From Gp6-AA40 sp046765795 (GTDB lineage Bacteria; Acidobacteriota; Vicinamibacteria; Vicinamibacterales; UBA2999): 16,952 nucleotides of DNA. Of this stretch, positions 7,321 through 14,833 are shown piece after piece; positions within the stretch are counted from its first letter, which is position 1, and every line of letters begins with the position of its first letter. The stretch covers positions 1-16,952 of the forward strand of contig JBKPRH010000140.1 of NCBI GenBank assembly GCA_046765795.1, in the 5' to 3' direction. The notes below the pieces were generated by a model that did not search any database, was not told the DNA's origin, and saw nothing but the letters and a program-made list of their open reading frames with translations. A program made the translations under genes and the position numbers.

Positions 7321-8153
7321 AGAGACGAGCGAACCGGGCCCTTGGGAAGAAGAGCCTCGTCCTGAAGCTCGGTGGTGAGCTTCTCGAGCAGCCGCAGGAC
7401 GTCGAGCGAGTCGCCAAGGCGATCACGCGTCTCGCGTCTCGCGCCGCGCTCCTCGTGGTACATGGCGGCGGGAAAGAGATCGACGCGGCGCTCGCGACGG
7501 CGGGCATTCCCAAGCAGCAGGTCGATGGGCTTCGCGTGACAGATGCGTCCACGCTCGATGTGGTCGTCTCCGTTCTCGCGGGGGCAATCAACACTCGATT
7601 GGTGGCGGCGGTACGGCGTGCAGGTGGAAAGCCGGTTGGTTTAACAGGAGCCGACGCGACAGTCGCAACGGTGAAGCGTGCCGCACCTATCGTGAGCGTG
7701 GCAGGCGCGTCCGTGGACCTCGGACTTGTTGGCGCGCCCGTTCGCAACGGGACGCCGCAACTGCTGACTGACCTTCTGTCACGAGGCTACACGCCGATCA
7801 TCGCGTGCATTGGCACCACGAGGGACGGTCAGTTGCTCAACGTCAATGCCGACACCCTGGCGTCTCATCTGGCCGGGGCGATTGGGGCGACGCGGCTGGT
7901 GATTGCTGGCGGAACGTCTGGCGTGCTCGACGCAGACGGCCAGACGATCGCGAAGCTCACGCGGCGTGATGCGGCGCAACTCGTGAAGGCCGGCACCGCG
8001 AACAAAGGGATGGTGGCCAAACTGCAAGCGTGCCGAGCGGCGCTGCAGCAGGGCGTCGGTGATGTCGTGATCGCCGGCGGCCGTACCGTCAAGCTCGATA
8101 CGCTGGCCGACGCACGCGCGTCGCTCGCTGGCTGTACGCAGGTGGTGCGATGA
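7317..8153 (+). CDS. argB: Acetylglutamate kinase
   Basis: Phosphorylates N-acetylglutamate with ATP; an amino-acid kinase family member. The 278-residue product starts at a GTG in a 4-bp overlap (GTGA) with argC. Motifs: LKLGGELL at 16-23, VHGGGKEID at 48-56, GLRVTDA at 71-77, substrate/ATP region NVNADTLASHL at 175-185, GGTSGVLD at 198-205, and GMVAKLQACRAAL at 231-243. The first ~12 residues are basic and are not the longer N-terminal helix associated with arginine-inhibited hexameric kinases, so strong feedback inhibition of that type is uncertain. This is an inference from length only. Confidence 0.96.
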   Translation: MKRRANRALGKKSLVLKLGGELLEQPQDVERVAKAITRLASRAALLVVHGGGKEIDAALATAGIPKQQVDGLRVTDASTLDVVVSVLAGAINTRLVAAVRRAGGKPVGLTGADATVATVKRAAPIVSVAGASVDLGLVGAPVRNGTPQLLTDLLSRGYTPIIACIGTTRDGQLLNVNADTLASHLAGAIGATRLVIAGGTSGVLDADGQTIAKLTRRDAAQLVKAGTANKGMVAKLQACRAALQQGVGDVVIAGGRTVKLDTLADARASLAGCTQVVR

Positions 8154-9364
8154 AACTGACATTCGACGATATTCAGCAACGCGAATCCCAGCACGTGCTT
8201 CAAACCTACCGGCGTCAGCCGGTGGCGTTCGTGCGCGGCAAGGGTCCGCGTTTGTATGACGTCGATGGACGAGAGTACCTGGACTTCGTCTCCGGCATCG
8301 GCGTCGCATCGCTCGGCCACGCGCATCCAGGTCTTGCGGCCGTCATCGCGGATCAAGCCTCGACGCTGTTGCACACGTCGAACCTGTACTTTCATCCGTT
8401 CCAGGCCGAAGCAGCCGGACGACTGTCAGCGCTGTCGGGATTGGCCCGCTCGTTCTTCTGCAACAGCGGCACCGAGGCCAACGAAGCCTGCCTGAAGTTC
8501 GCACGCCGCTACTGGCATACGAAGGGCGCAACCGATCGCGTCGGGTTCGTCGCCGTGGAGCACGCGTTCGGCGGCCGGACGATGGGCGCGTTGTCGATCA
8601 CTTACGACGAGCACTATCGCGGCCCATTTGGTCCGTTGCTCGGCCCGGTGACGTTCGTGAACCCTGATTCGCCGGACGCACTCGCCGCAGCCGTGAACGA
8701 TCAGACGGCTGCCATCATCGCCGAGCCGATCCGGGGCGAGGGCGGTATCCGACCACTGCCCCGCGCGTTCTCGGACGCGATCATGGATGTGTGCCGCAAG
8801 ACCGGCACGCTGCTGATCGCCGACGAAGTCCAGACGGGTCTTGGACGAACCGGCTATCCGTTCTATTCACAGGCGCTCGGCTGGGAACCGGATCTCATCT
8901 CTGTGGGGAAAGCACTCGGCTCCGGCGTGCCAGTCGGCGCCGCGCTCGTGTCGGAAAAGGTCGCGTCGACGATCTCCGCGGGCGATCACGGCAGCACGTA
9001 CGGCGGAAACCTGCTCGCCACTCGCGCTGCGGTCTTCTTCCTCGAGCAGTTGATGGATCACGGCCTGCTCGCCCATGTGAAGGCCGTCGGTGATCATCTC
9101 GAACGCCGCCTGCGCACGCTCGCGCTGAAGCATCCGGTCATTCGTGAGGTACGCGGTGCGGGTCTGATGCGTGGCGTCGATCTGCGTGTCGACGCGGCAC
9201 CGGTGATCGACCTGGCGCGGCAGCGCGGCCTGCTCGTCAACCGCACCGCCGAAACCGTCGTCCGTCTGTTGCCGCCGTTGACGATCGACGCAGCGGATAT
9301 CGACGCCGGCATCGATGTACTCGATGCGGTACTCATGACTGTCGCCACGGAGGTGCCCGCATGA
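8150..9364 (+). CDS. argD: Acetylornithine aminotransferase
   Basis: PLP-dependent class III aminotransferase of 404 residues that converts N-acetylglutamate semialdehyde to N-acetylornithine using glutamate as amino donor. Visible landmarks: FCNSGTEANEACLKFAR at 103-119 (phosphate-binding region), EHAFGGRTMGAL at 137-148, AEPIRGEGG at 191-199, ADEVQTGLGRTG at 224-235, and the Schiff-base lysine K254 in SVGKALGSGVPVGA. The ATG overlaps the argB stop as ATGA and its own TGA overlaps the next ATG. Close relatives use succinylornithine or 4-aminobutyrate, but the operon context makes acetylornithine the natural substrate. Confidence 0.97.
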   Translation: MKLTFDDIQQRESQHVLQTYRRQPVAFVRGKGPRLYDVDGREYLDFVSGIGVASLGHAHPGLAAVIADQASTLLHTSNLYFHPFQAEAAGRLSALSGLARSFFCNSGTEANEACLKFARRYWHTKGATDRVGFVAVEHAFGGRTMGALSITYDEHYRGPFGPLLGPVTFVNPDSPDALAAAVNDQTAAIIAEPIRGEGGIRPLPRAFSDAIMDVCRKTGTLLIADEVQTGLGRTGYPFYSQALGWEPDLISVGKALGSGVPVGAALVSEKVASTISAGDHGSTYGGNLLATRAAVFFLEQLMDHGLLAHVKAVGDHLERRLRTLALKHPVIREVRGAGLMRGVDLRVDAAPVIDLARQRGLLVNRTAETVVRLLPPLTIDAADIDAGIDVLDAVLMTVATEVPA

Positions 9365-9960
9365 GGGTTGCACAGACCACCAGCCCCGTTCGCGTCTTCC
9401 GTTCACGTCGCGCCGCCATGCGGCCGACGCGTTCCCGCGCGCGCGTCAGCGCGAGGCGTGAGTCCGTGATCCGGGCCGCATCGGCCGCAGACGTGAATGC
9501 GATTCACCGGTTGATTCAAACGCACGTCGCGGACGGCCACCTGCTGCCGCGTCAACACGATGAGATCGCGGCGCACATCTCGCGGTTCGTCGTCGCCGTG
9601 CAGGGCCGGCGTGTCGTGGCATGCGCCGATCTGGCGCCGCTCAGCCGCGGTGTCGCTGAAGTGCGTTCGCTCGTCGTGGATGATTCGATCCGTTCGCGCG
9701 GCGTCGGACGCCAACTGGTGAACGAGCTCGCCTCTCGCGCGGCCGAGACGGGGTTCGAGACGTTGTGTGCGTTCACGCACCTGGCTGGCTACTTCGTCCG
9801 AATGGGATTTTCGATCGTGCCCCACACGTGGCTACCCGAGAAGATTGACGCCGACTGCCGCTCGTGCGCGCACTTCCGTACTTGCGGCCAGTACGCCGTG
9901 ATGCTTCCCTTGGTCCGCGCACAGCAGCCGTGCGTACCGCTGACGTCGCTCCATGCCTGA
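9361..9960 (+). CDS. argA: GNAT-family N-acetylglutamate synthase (short ArgA type)
   Basis: A 199-residue single-domain acetyltransferase resembling the short N-acetylglutamate synthases that lack an amino-acid kinase domain. It would make N-acetylglutamate from acetyl-CoA and glutamate. The GNAT core spans about 36-185: IRAASAADVNAIHRLI (37-52), VRSLVVDDSIRSRGVGRQLV (101-120) with the acetyl-CoA loop RSRGVG at 111-116, and the GYFVRMGFSIV region at 143-153. A Cys cluster C166-x2-C169-x5-C175 in DCRSCAHFRTC matches the end of this subfamily. The first 35 residues are an Arg-rich extension; a second in-frame ATG (codon 20) would shorten it, but the upstream ATG overlaps the argD stop (ATGA). 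It sits just before argJ. The symbol is functional, since this is not homologous to E. coli ArgA over its whole length. Confidence 0.88.
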   Translation: MRVAQTTSPVRVFRSRRAAMRPTRSRARVSARRESVIRAASAADVNAIHRLIQTHVADGHLLPRQHDEIAAHISRFVVAVQGRRVVACADLAPLSRGVAEVRSLVVDDSIRSRGVGRQLVNELASRAAETGFETLCAFTHLAGYFVRMGFSIVPHTWLPEKIDADCRSCAHFRTCGQYAVMLPLVRAQQPCVPLTSLHA

Positions 9961-11191
9961 GACTTCCACTGTGCGCGATTTTGTCATTGCTCCCACGACC
10001 GGCGGTGTCACGGCGCCGCAGGGCTTCCGTTCGGCGGCGCTGCACTGCGGCATCAAAGCCAAGGCCGGCGCTCTCGATCTGACGATCCTGGCCGCTGACG
10101 GCAACGCGTCTGCCGCGGGCATCTTCACGACCAATCTCGCGCAAGCCGCGCCGGTCATTCTCTCGAGACGTCATCTCGAGCGGAGCAACGGCGTCGCCCG
10201 CGCGATTGTCGTCAACAGCGGCTGCGCCAACGCCTGCACCGGCACGCAGGGCATGGCCGATGCCGATCGCATGGCGACAGAGGTCGGCACGACGCTTGGG
10301 TGCAGTCCGGAGCACGTGCTGGTGGCGTCAACAGGCGTCATCGGTGTCAACCTGCGAATGGATAAAGTGGTCACCGGGATTCAGGCAGCCGTACCGGCCC
10401 TCGCTCGTGGCAAGGGCAGCGACACCGCCCGCGCCATCATGACGACCGACCCATTTCCGAAAGAGTGCGCCGTCACCGTGGAGACGGGCCGAGGCACGTT
10501 CATCGTCGGCGGCACCGCCAAAGGCTCCGGCATGATCGAGCCGATGATGGCGACCATGCTCGGATTCCTGACGACCGACGCAACCGTTCCACCTGCCCTG
10601 CTGCAGCGGGCGCTGAAAGAATCCGCACGCGATACGTTCAACGCGATCACGGTTGATGGCGACGGATCGACCAACGATTCGCTGTACGCGATGGCGTCAG
10701 GCGCCAGCGGCGTGATGATCGATGACGAGTCATATCCCGCCCTGCTCGAGGCGCTCCTGACCGTGTCGCGCGAACTCGCGATCGGCATCGTGCGTGGCGG
10801 CGAGGGTGCCACGAAGCTGATCGCGGTGAACGTCCTCGACGCACAATCACGCGACGATGCGCGGAAGGTCGCCCGGACGATCGCCAATTCACCGCTCGTG
10901 AAGACCGCGGTGCACGGCGCCGATCCCAACTGGGGCCGCATCGTCGCCGCGGCCGGTCGATCGGGTGTTGCCTTCGACATGAATCGCGTCACGGTGCACG
11001 TCGGCGGCATTCTGCTGTTCGAAAATGGTCTACCCCGCGACGAGAACTCACCGCAGGCCGGCGAGTACTTGAAGAACGCGGACCTGCGCGTCGACGTCAG
11101 CCTCGGCACGGGTGGAGGCGCAGGCGCAACGATCTGGACGTGCGATCTGAGCGCCGAGTACGTGCGAATAAACGGGGAGTACCGCTCGTGA
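9953..11191 (+). CDS. argJ: Glutamate N-acetyltransferase / amino-acid acetyltransferase ArgJ
   Basis: Transfers the acetyl group from N-acetylornithine to glutamate, releasing ornithine and recycling acetyl; some ArgJ enzymes also use acetyl-CoA. The 412-residue precursor is expected to cleave itself into two chains before T201, in KGSGMIEPMMATMLGF (190-205). The usual PNMATM reads PMMATM here, with the nucleophile Thr and preceding Ala kept. The oxyanion motif STGVIG is at 126-131. Other conserved blocks: VVNSGCANACTG (86-97), TVDGDGSTNDS (233-243), GADPNWGRI (322-330). It overlaps the acetyltransferase gene by 8 bp. A dedicated synthase next door suggests ArgJ mainly recycles, though bifunctionality cannot be excluded. 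Confidence 0.97.
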   Translation: MPETSTVRDFVIAPTTGGVTAPQGFRSAALHCGIKAKAGALDLTILAADGNASAAGIFTTNLAQAAPVILSRRHLERSNGVARAIVVNSGCANACTGTQGMADADRMATEVGTTLGCSPEHVLVASTGVIGVNLRMDKVVTGIQAAVPALARGKGSDTARAIMTTDPFPKECAVTVETGRGTFIVGGTAKGSGMIEPMMATMLGFLTTDATVPPALLQRALKESARDTFNAITVDGDGSTNDSLYAMASGASGVMIDDESYPALLEALLTVSRELAIGIVRGGEGATKLIAVNVLDAQSRDDARKVARTIANSPLVKTAVHGADPNWGRIVAAAGRSGVAFDMNRVTVHVGGILLFENGLPRDENSPQAGEYLKNADLRVDVSLGTGGGAGATIWTCDLSAEYVRINGEYRS

Positions 11192-12138
11192 TCGACGCAG
11201 CAACGCCGGTGGCCTTCGCCAAGGACTTCCTGTCGATCCTCGATCTGTCGCCGGTCGATCTCGATCGGCTGCTGACGATCGCGGCGCAGATGAAGGCCGA
11301 TCGCCGCATCGGCCGCCAGACAACACCGGCACTGGCCGGCCTGCACGTGGCGTTGCTCTTCGAGAAACCGTCGCTCCGTACGAGGTCCACGTTCGAGATC
11401 GCCATTCGCGAACTTGGCGGCGACACGCTGCACTTGCCTGCCCAGTTTGCCGAAGGTGTTCGCGAGCCGCTCGTCGATATCGCACGCAACCTCGAGCGTT
11501 GGGTGCGCGCCCTGGTGATTCGGACGTTCGCGCAGGAGAAAGCCGCGATTATTGCCGACGCGGGACGGCAGCTTCACGTGATCAATGCGCTGACTGACGA
11601 AGAGCATCCTTGTCAGGCGCTGGCGGACGCATTTACGCTCCGCGAGCGATGGGGCGACTGCCGCGGCCGGAAGGTCGCGTTCGTCGGCGACGGCAACAAC
11701 GTGGCAACGTCACTGGCACACGTCACGTCGATGATGGGTGTCACATTGCACGTCGCCTCCCCCAGCGGCTACGAGCTCCCTGACCAGGTGATCGATGCAG
11801 CGGCGCGAATTGCACGCGACGGCGCAGAGGTCAGGCGCTTCACCGATCCGCGGCAGGCGGTCTCGGGCGTTGATGCGGTCTACACCGACGTGTGGACATC
11901 GATGGGCGAAGAGGCTGAGGCCGACGAACGTCGTCGCACCTTCGCGCCCTATCAAGTGAACGGCGACCTGATGGCGGCGGCGAACTCGAACGCCCTGTTC
12001 ATGCACTGTCTGCCCGCGCATCGGGGCGAAGAAGTGGCGTCTGAAGTCATCGACTCGCCGGCGGCGGTCGTCTTCGACCAGGCGGAAAATCGCCTCCATA
12101 CACAAAAGGCACTCCTTCAGCGGCTAATCGGCCGGTGA
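11188..12138 (+). CDS. argF: Ornithine carbamoyltransferase
   Basis: Makes citrulline from ornithine and carbamoyl phosphate. Started at the GTG that overlaps the argJ stop (GTGA), the product is 316 residues, the normal size. An ATG 16 codons upstream gives an extra Arg-rich stretch inside argJ and was rejected. Motifs: carbamoyl-phosphate loop SLRTR at 62-66 (STRTR in many homologues), IRTF at 111-114, HPCQ at 140-143, TSMGEE at 237-242, and HCLPAHRGEEV at 273-283. The HPCQ plus HCLPAHRG combination indicates ornithine rather than N-acetyl- or N-succinylornithine as acceptor, consistent with an ArgJ upstream. Last member of the overlapping plus-strand series. Confidence 0.97.
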   Translation: MIDAATPVAFAKDFLSILDLSPVDLDRLLTIAAQMKADRRIGRQTTPALAGLHVALLFEKPSLRTRSTFEIAIRELGGDTLHLPAQFAEGVREPLVDIARNLERWVRALVIRTFAQEKAAIIADAGRQLHVINALTDEEHPCQALADAFTLRERWGDCRGRKVAFVGDGNNVATSLAHVTSMMGVTLHVASPSGYELPDQVIDAAARIARDGAEVRRFTDPRQAVSGVDAVYTDVWTSMGEEAEADERRRTFAPYQVNGDLMAAANSNALFMHCLPAHRGEEVASEVIDSPAAVVFDQAENRLHTQKALLQRLIGR

Positions 12139-12139
12139 T

Positions 12140-12159
12140 GAACGGGTAAAATCCCGTTC
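12140..12159 (+). promoter_or_regulatory. Inverted repeat with embedded -10-like TAAAAT before the acyl-CoA ligase start
   Basis: GAACGGG, TAAAAT, CCCGTTC forms a perfect 7-bp inverted repeat whose last base touches the GTG start of the ligase gene. No Shine-Dalgarno fits in the 21-bp gap after argF. TAAAAT matches the -10 consensus in five of six positions and ends seven bases before the GTG, the spacing seen in leaderless mRNAs. There is no convincing -35. Alternatives are a repressor operator over a promoter, or an RNA hairpin between argF and the ligase gene without a T-run. Confidence 0.4.
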
Positions 12160-13854
12160 GTGAAACCCTGGCTGACGCAATACGACTCCGACGTCCGTCC
12201 ATCGCTTTCACCGTATCCAGACAAGACGCTGCTGGACTACCTGGCCGGGCTGGCGCGCGACAACAGCAACGCTACTGCGTTGTTGTTCAAGGGAAGCACC
12301 GTCTCATACGGTCAGCTCGATCGGGAGAGCACGGCGTTTGCCGCAGCACTGTGGGACCTGGGTGTCCGCAAAGGCGATCGCGTCGCCGTCCTGCTTCCGA
12401 ATTGCCCGCAGTTCTTCGTCGCCGAATTCGGCATCTGGAAAATCGGCGCCGTCGTCGTCGGCGTGAATCCGACCTATAGCGAGCGCGAACTCGAACAGGT
12501 CCTCGAGTCCACGCGTGCCGAGACGGTCGTCACGATGACGCCGTTCTACAACCGTCTCAAGTCGGTGCAGGGTCGGACAGGTGTCAGGCGGATCATCGCA
12601 ACATCGATCAAGGAGTACCTGCCAACCGTACTGCGTCTACTGTTCACGTTGTTCAAGGAGGCCAAAGAAGGGCATCGCGTCACACTGGCGAAGGACGATC
12701 TCTGGCTGCAGGATCTGCTGAACGCGCATCAGGCCGCACCGCGGCCCGTTGTGACGGTTACGGGCGACGATCGTGCCGTGATCCTGTCGAGTGGCGGAAC
12801 GACGGGAACGCCGAAGGGTGTCGTCGGATTGCATCGCCACTACGTGACCGCGGGGCTGCAGCTCTACGAGTGGACGAAGTCCGCCAAGAAGCCGTGGTCC
12901 GACGTCATCATGCTGCCGCTTCCGCTGTTTCACGTCTACGCCAACGTCGGCGTGCAGCCGCTCGCGTTCGTCGGACCGAACCCTCTCTCGCTCATCCCCA
13001 ACCCACGCGACATCAACGACGTGCTGAAGACGATCAAGCAGGTCAAACCTGCATTCTTCAACGGCGTGCCCACGCTCTACAACGCGATGTTGAATCATCC
13101 CGATGTGAGGGCGGGCAAGGTGAACCTGCGATCGATCCGGCTCTGCCTGTGCGGCGCATCGGCGCTTCTCGCCGAGACACGCCGGCAATTCGAGCAGCAG
13201 ACGGGAGCGGTGATGCTCGAAGGCTACTCGCTCACCGAAGCGATGATGGCCTGCTGTCTGAATCCGGTGCACGGCAAGAGCAAGATTGGATCGATCGGTG
13301 TGCCTGTCTCCGATGTGGATGCACGCATCGTCGATGTTGAGGACGGGACGAAGCCGCTCTCGACTGGCGAGACCGGCGAGTTGATTCTCCGCGCGCCACA
13401 GCTGATGCTCGAGTACTGGAACAATCCGCTCGAGACTGCGGAAGCGCTTCGCACATACGACTCGGGTGGACCGTGGCTGCACACCGGCGACCTCGCCTAC
13501 ATGGACGGCGACGGCTACATCTTCCTCGTCGATCGCAAGAAGGACATGGTGAAGACGAGCGGCTTCCAAGTATGGCCGCGCGAGATCGAAGAGGTGCTCG
13601 CCGCACATCCGGCCGTCCACGAAGTGGGTGTGGCCGGCATACCCGACGCAGCCAAGGGCGAGGTTGCGAAGGCGTGGGTGGTATTGAAGGCTGGTCAGAC
13701 GGTGACCGAGGACCAACTGCGCGCCTACTGCCGTGAACGGCTCGCACCGTACAAGGTGCCGGCGCGAGTGGAGTTCCGCAAGGAACTGCCCAAAACGATG
13801 GTCGGGAAAGTGCTGCGGCGGATGCTCGCGGCTGAAACTAAAGCGGCGCCCTGA
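12160..13854 (+). CDS. Long-chain fatty acid--CoA ligase (AMP-forming, FadD-like)
   Basis: A 564-residue ANL-superfamily enzyme that adenylates a fatty acid and transfers it to CoA. Adenylation motifs in order: SSGGTTGTPKG phosphate loop (210-220), LPLFHVYANV (254-263), GYSLTEA (355-361), WLHTGDLAYMDGDGY (439-453), DRKKDMVKTSGFQVWPREIE (458-477), and the C-terminal catalytic lysine K550 in PKTMVGKVLRR. The N-terminal KPWLTQYDSDVRPSLSPYP is typical of long-chain ligases, and the 153-175 segment rich in Leu, Phe and Lys is a possible membrane-contact helix. Substrate chain length is not readable from sequence. It follows argF by 21 bp but is unrelated to arginine synthesis, so separate transcription is plausible. 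Its last 17 bases overlap the end of pxpA on the other strand. Confidence 0.9.
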   Translation: MKPWLTQYDSDVRPSLSPYPDKTLLDYLAGLARDNSNATALLFKGSTVSYGQLDRESTAFAAALWDLGVRKGDRVAVLLPNCPQFFVAEFGIWKIGAVVVGVNPTYSERELEQVLESTRAETVVTMTPFYNRLKSVQGRTGVRRIIATSIKEYLPTVLRLLFTLFKEAKEGHRVTLAKDDLWLQDLLNAHQAAPRPVVTVTGDDRAVILSSGGTTGTPKGVVGLHRHYVTAGLQLYEWTKSAKKPWSDVIMLPLPLFHVYANVGVQPLAFVGPNPLSLIPNPRDINDVLKTIKQVKPAFFNGVPTLYNAMLNHPDVRAGKVNLRSIRLCLCGASALLAETRRQFEQQTGAVMLEGYSLTEAMMACCLNPVHGKSKIGSIGVPVSDVDARIVDVEDGTKPLSTGETGELILRAPQLMLEYWNNPLETAEALRTYDSGGPWLHTGDLAYMDGDGYIFLVDRKKDMVKTSGFQVWPREIEEVLAAHPAVHEVGVAGIPDAAKGEVAKAWVVLKAGQTVTEDQLRAYCRERLAPYKVPARVEFRKELPKTMVGKVLRRMLAAETKAAP

Positions 13855-14593
13855 CCTGAATACCGGCGTCGCTGAGTGCCTTCCGAATTCGCGACGCGAG
13901 TACCGCCGCACCTGGTGTGTCACCGTGCACGCAAATCGTTTGCACGTCGAGAGCGACTGGCGTTCCGTCCGCAGCGGTGACGGTTCGTTCGCGCGCAATT
14001 GAGACGGCGCGACTCACGACGACCTCTTCGTCGTGGATCACCGCTCCAGGTTCATGACGAGGCACTAGTGATCCATCGCGGCGATACGCGCGATCGGCGA
14101 ATGCTTCGCTGACAGCCTGCACCTGTCGACGCTGCGCCGCCTCGAGAGACTTGGAACCCGGCAGCCCAAACAGCTTGAGGGAGGAATCGACAGTCGCGAT
14201 GGCGCGGGCGATTGCGTCGGCGAGAGCCATGTCGCGAGCCGCCATGTTGTAGAGAGCCCCGTGCGGCTTCACATGCGCGAGACGGACGCCCTGCGCGGCC
14301 GCAATGCCGGCGAGCGCACCAATCTGATACGCGACCAGATCTTCTACCTCGCGCGGTGTGGCTTTCATCTCGCGGCGCCCGAACCCCACGAGATCGGGGA
14401 ATCCCGGATGAGCTCCAACTGCGGTTCCATGTTCGCGAGCCAGCGCGACCGTAGCGCGCATCACGCCCGGATCACCAGCGTGGAAACCGCAGGCAATATT
14501 GACGGACGTCAATATGGGAATCAGCGCTGCGTCATGGCCTATCTCGTAGGCACCAAACGACTCGCCGACATCGCCATTCAGGTCGATCTGCAT
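13838..14593 (-). CDS. pxpA: 5-oxoprolinase subunit A (LamB/YcsF family)
   Basis: A 251-residue protein of normal PxpA length. With PxpB and PxpC it hydrolyses 5-oxoproline (pyroglutamate) to glutamate using ATP. Conserved blocks: DLNGDVGESFGAY (4-16), VNIACGFHAGDP (31-42), GAHPGFPDLVGFGRR (60-74), AHVKPHGALYNM (106-117), and ICVHGDTPGA near residue 220-230. Neither pxpB nor pxpC is adjacent: the upstream neighbour on this strand is the DGQHR gene, about 240 bp away, and downstream lies the convergent ligase gene. It is therefore an orphan subunit in this window; partners may be elsewhere. No clear Shine-Dalgarno or promoter was found. Confidence 0.95.
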   Translation of the reverse strand: MQIDLNGDVGESFGAYEIGHDAALIPILTSVNIACGFHAGDPGVMRATVALAREHGTAVGAHPGFPDLVGFGRREMKATPREVEDLVAYQIGALAGIAAAQGVRLAHVKPHGALYNMAARDMALADAIARAIATVDSSLKLFGLPGSKSLEAAQRRQVQAVSEAFADRAYRRDGSLVPRHEPGAVIHDEEVVVSRAVSIARERTVTAADGTPVALDVQTICVHGDTPGAAVLASRIRKALSDAGIQVRAPL

Positions 14594-14714
14594 GGAACGA
14601 ACGTTTCACGAACAGCCGTGTAATCCTTCCCACATTGTTGCCCCACCCAAAACGTGCAACTTGCGAAATGTCGAAGGAAAAAAACCGGCATGGTGCTTGC
14701 GATTAAGAGAGGAC

Positions 14715-14814
14715 GTCGGCCTGTGGTTTACGGCAGGGCGCCGTAAATGCTGGGGGGAGCCAGGTCGGCATTTCAGGATGGGGCACCTTCGGGGGCTCCA
14801 TCCTGTATTTTTTT
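14715..14814 (+). ncRNA. Candidate structured small RNA ending in an intrinsic terminator (unknown family)
   Basis: Three nested elements fold on the plus strand. A 9-bp closing stem pairs 14715-14723 (GTCGGCCTG) with 14761-14769 (CAGGTCGGC), including two G-U pairs. Inside it, TTTACGGC at 14727-14734 pairs perfectly with GCCGTAAA at 14740-14747. A short GCT/AGC stem at 14749-14751 and 14758-14760 exposes a run of six G. A strong terminator follows at once. The G-U pairs would be A-C mismatches on the minus strand, which favours a plus-strand RNA. No coding frame fits. The 5' end is unknown; a weak extended -10 (TG-C-GATTAA, 14698-14706) is the only promoter hint. It may instead be the 3' end of a longer transcript. 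I could not assign a known RNA family. Confidence 0.45.
14774..14814 (+). terminator. Strong Rho-independent terminator
   Basis: CAGGATGG (14774-14781) pairs with CCATCCTG (14798-14805). The stem continues inward with one G-U pair and one A-G mismatch to a C(TTCG)G tetraloop, the extra-stable type. It is followed by TA and seven T (14808-14814). No matching T-run exists on the minus strand, so it acts on plus-strand transcripts. The nearest plus-strand gene ends about 900 bp upstream, so it ends either a small RNA or read-through from the ligase gene across pxpA. Confidence 0.9.
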
Positions 14815-14833
14815 CGGCCCCAGAAATTTTCCG

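Noticed and set aside
11140..11187. 16-codon N-terminal extension of argF
   Set aside because: It is inside argJ and basic, with no similarity to ornithine carbamoyltransferases; the GTG in the GTGA overlap fits better.
10381..11607. Long minus-strand open frame (about 400 codons) opposite argJ and argF
   Set aside because: It crosses the argJ/argF junction and is Ser/Arg/Pro-rich with no motif; the sense strand is certain.
12637..13998. Long minus-strand open frame (about 450 codons) opposite the acyl-CoA ligase gene
   Set aside because: It is antisense to a gene with all adenylation motifs; composition is Arg/His/Val-rich without any recognisable domain, as expected for a mirror frame in GC-rich DNA.
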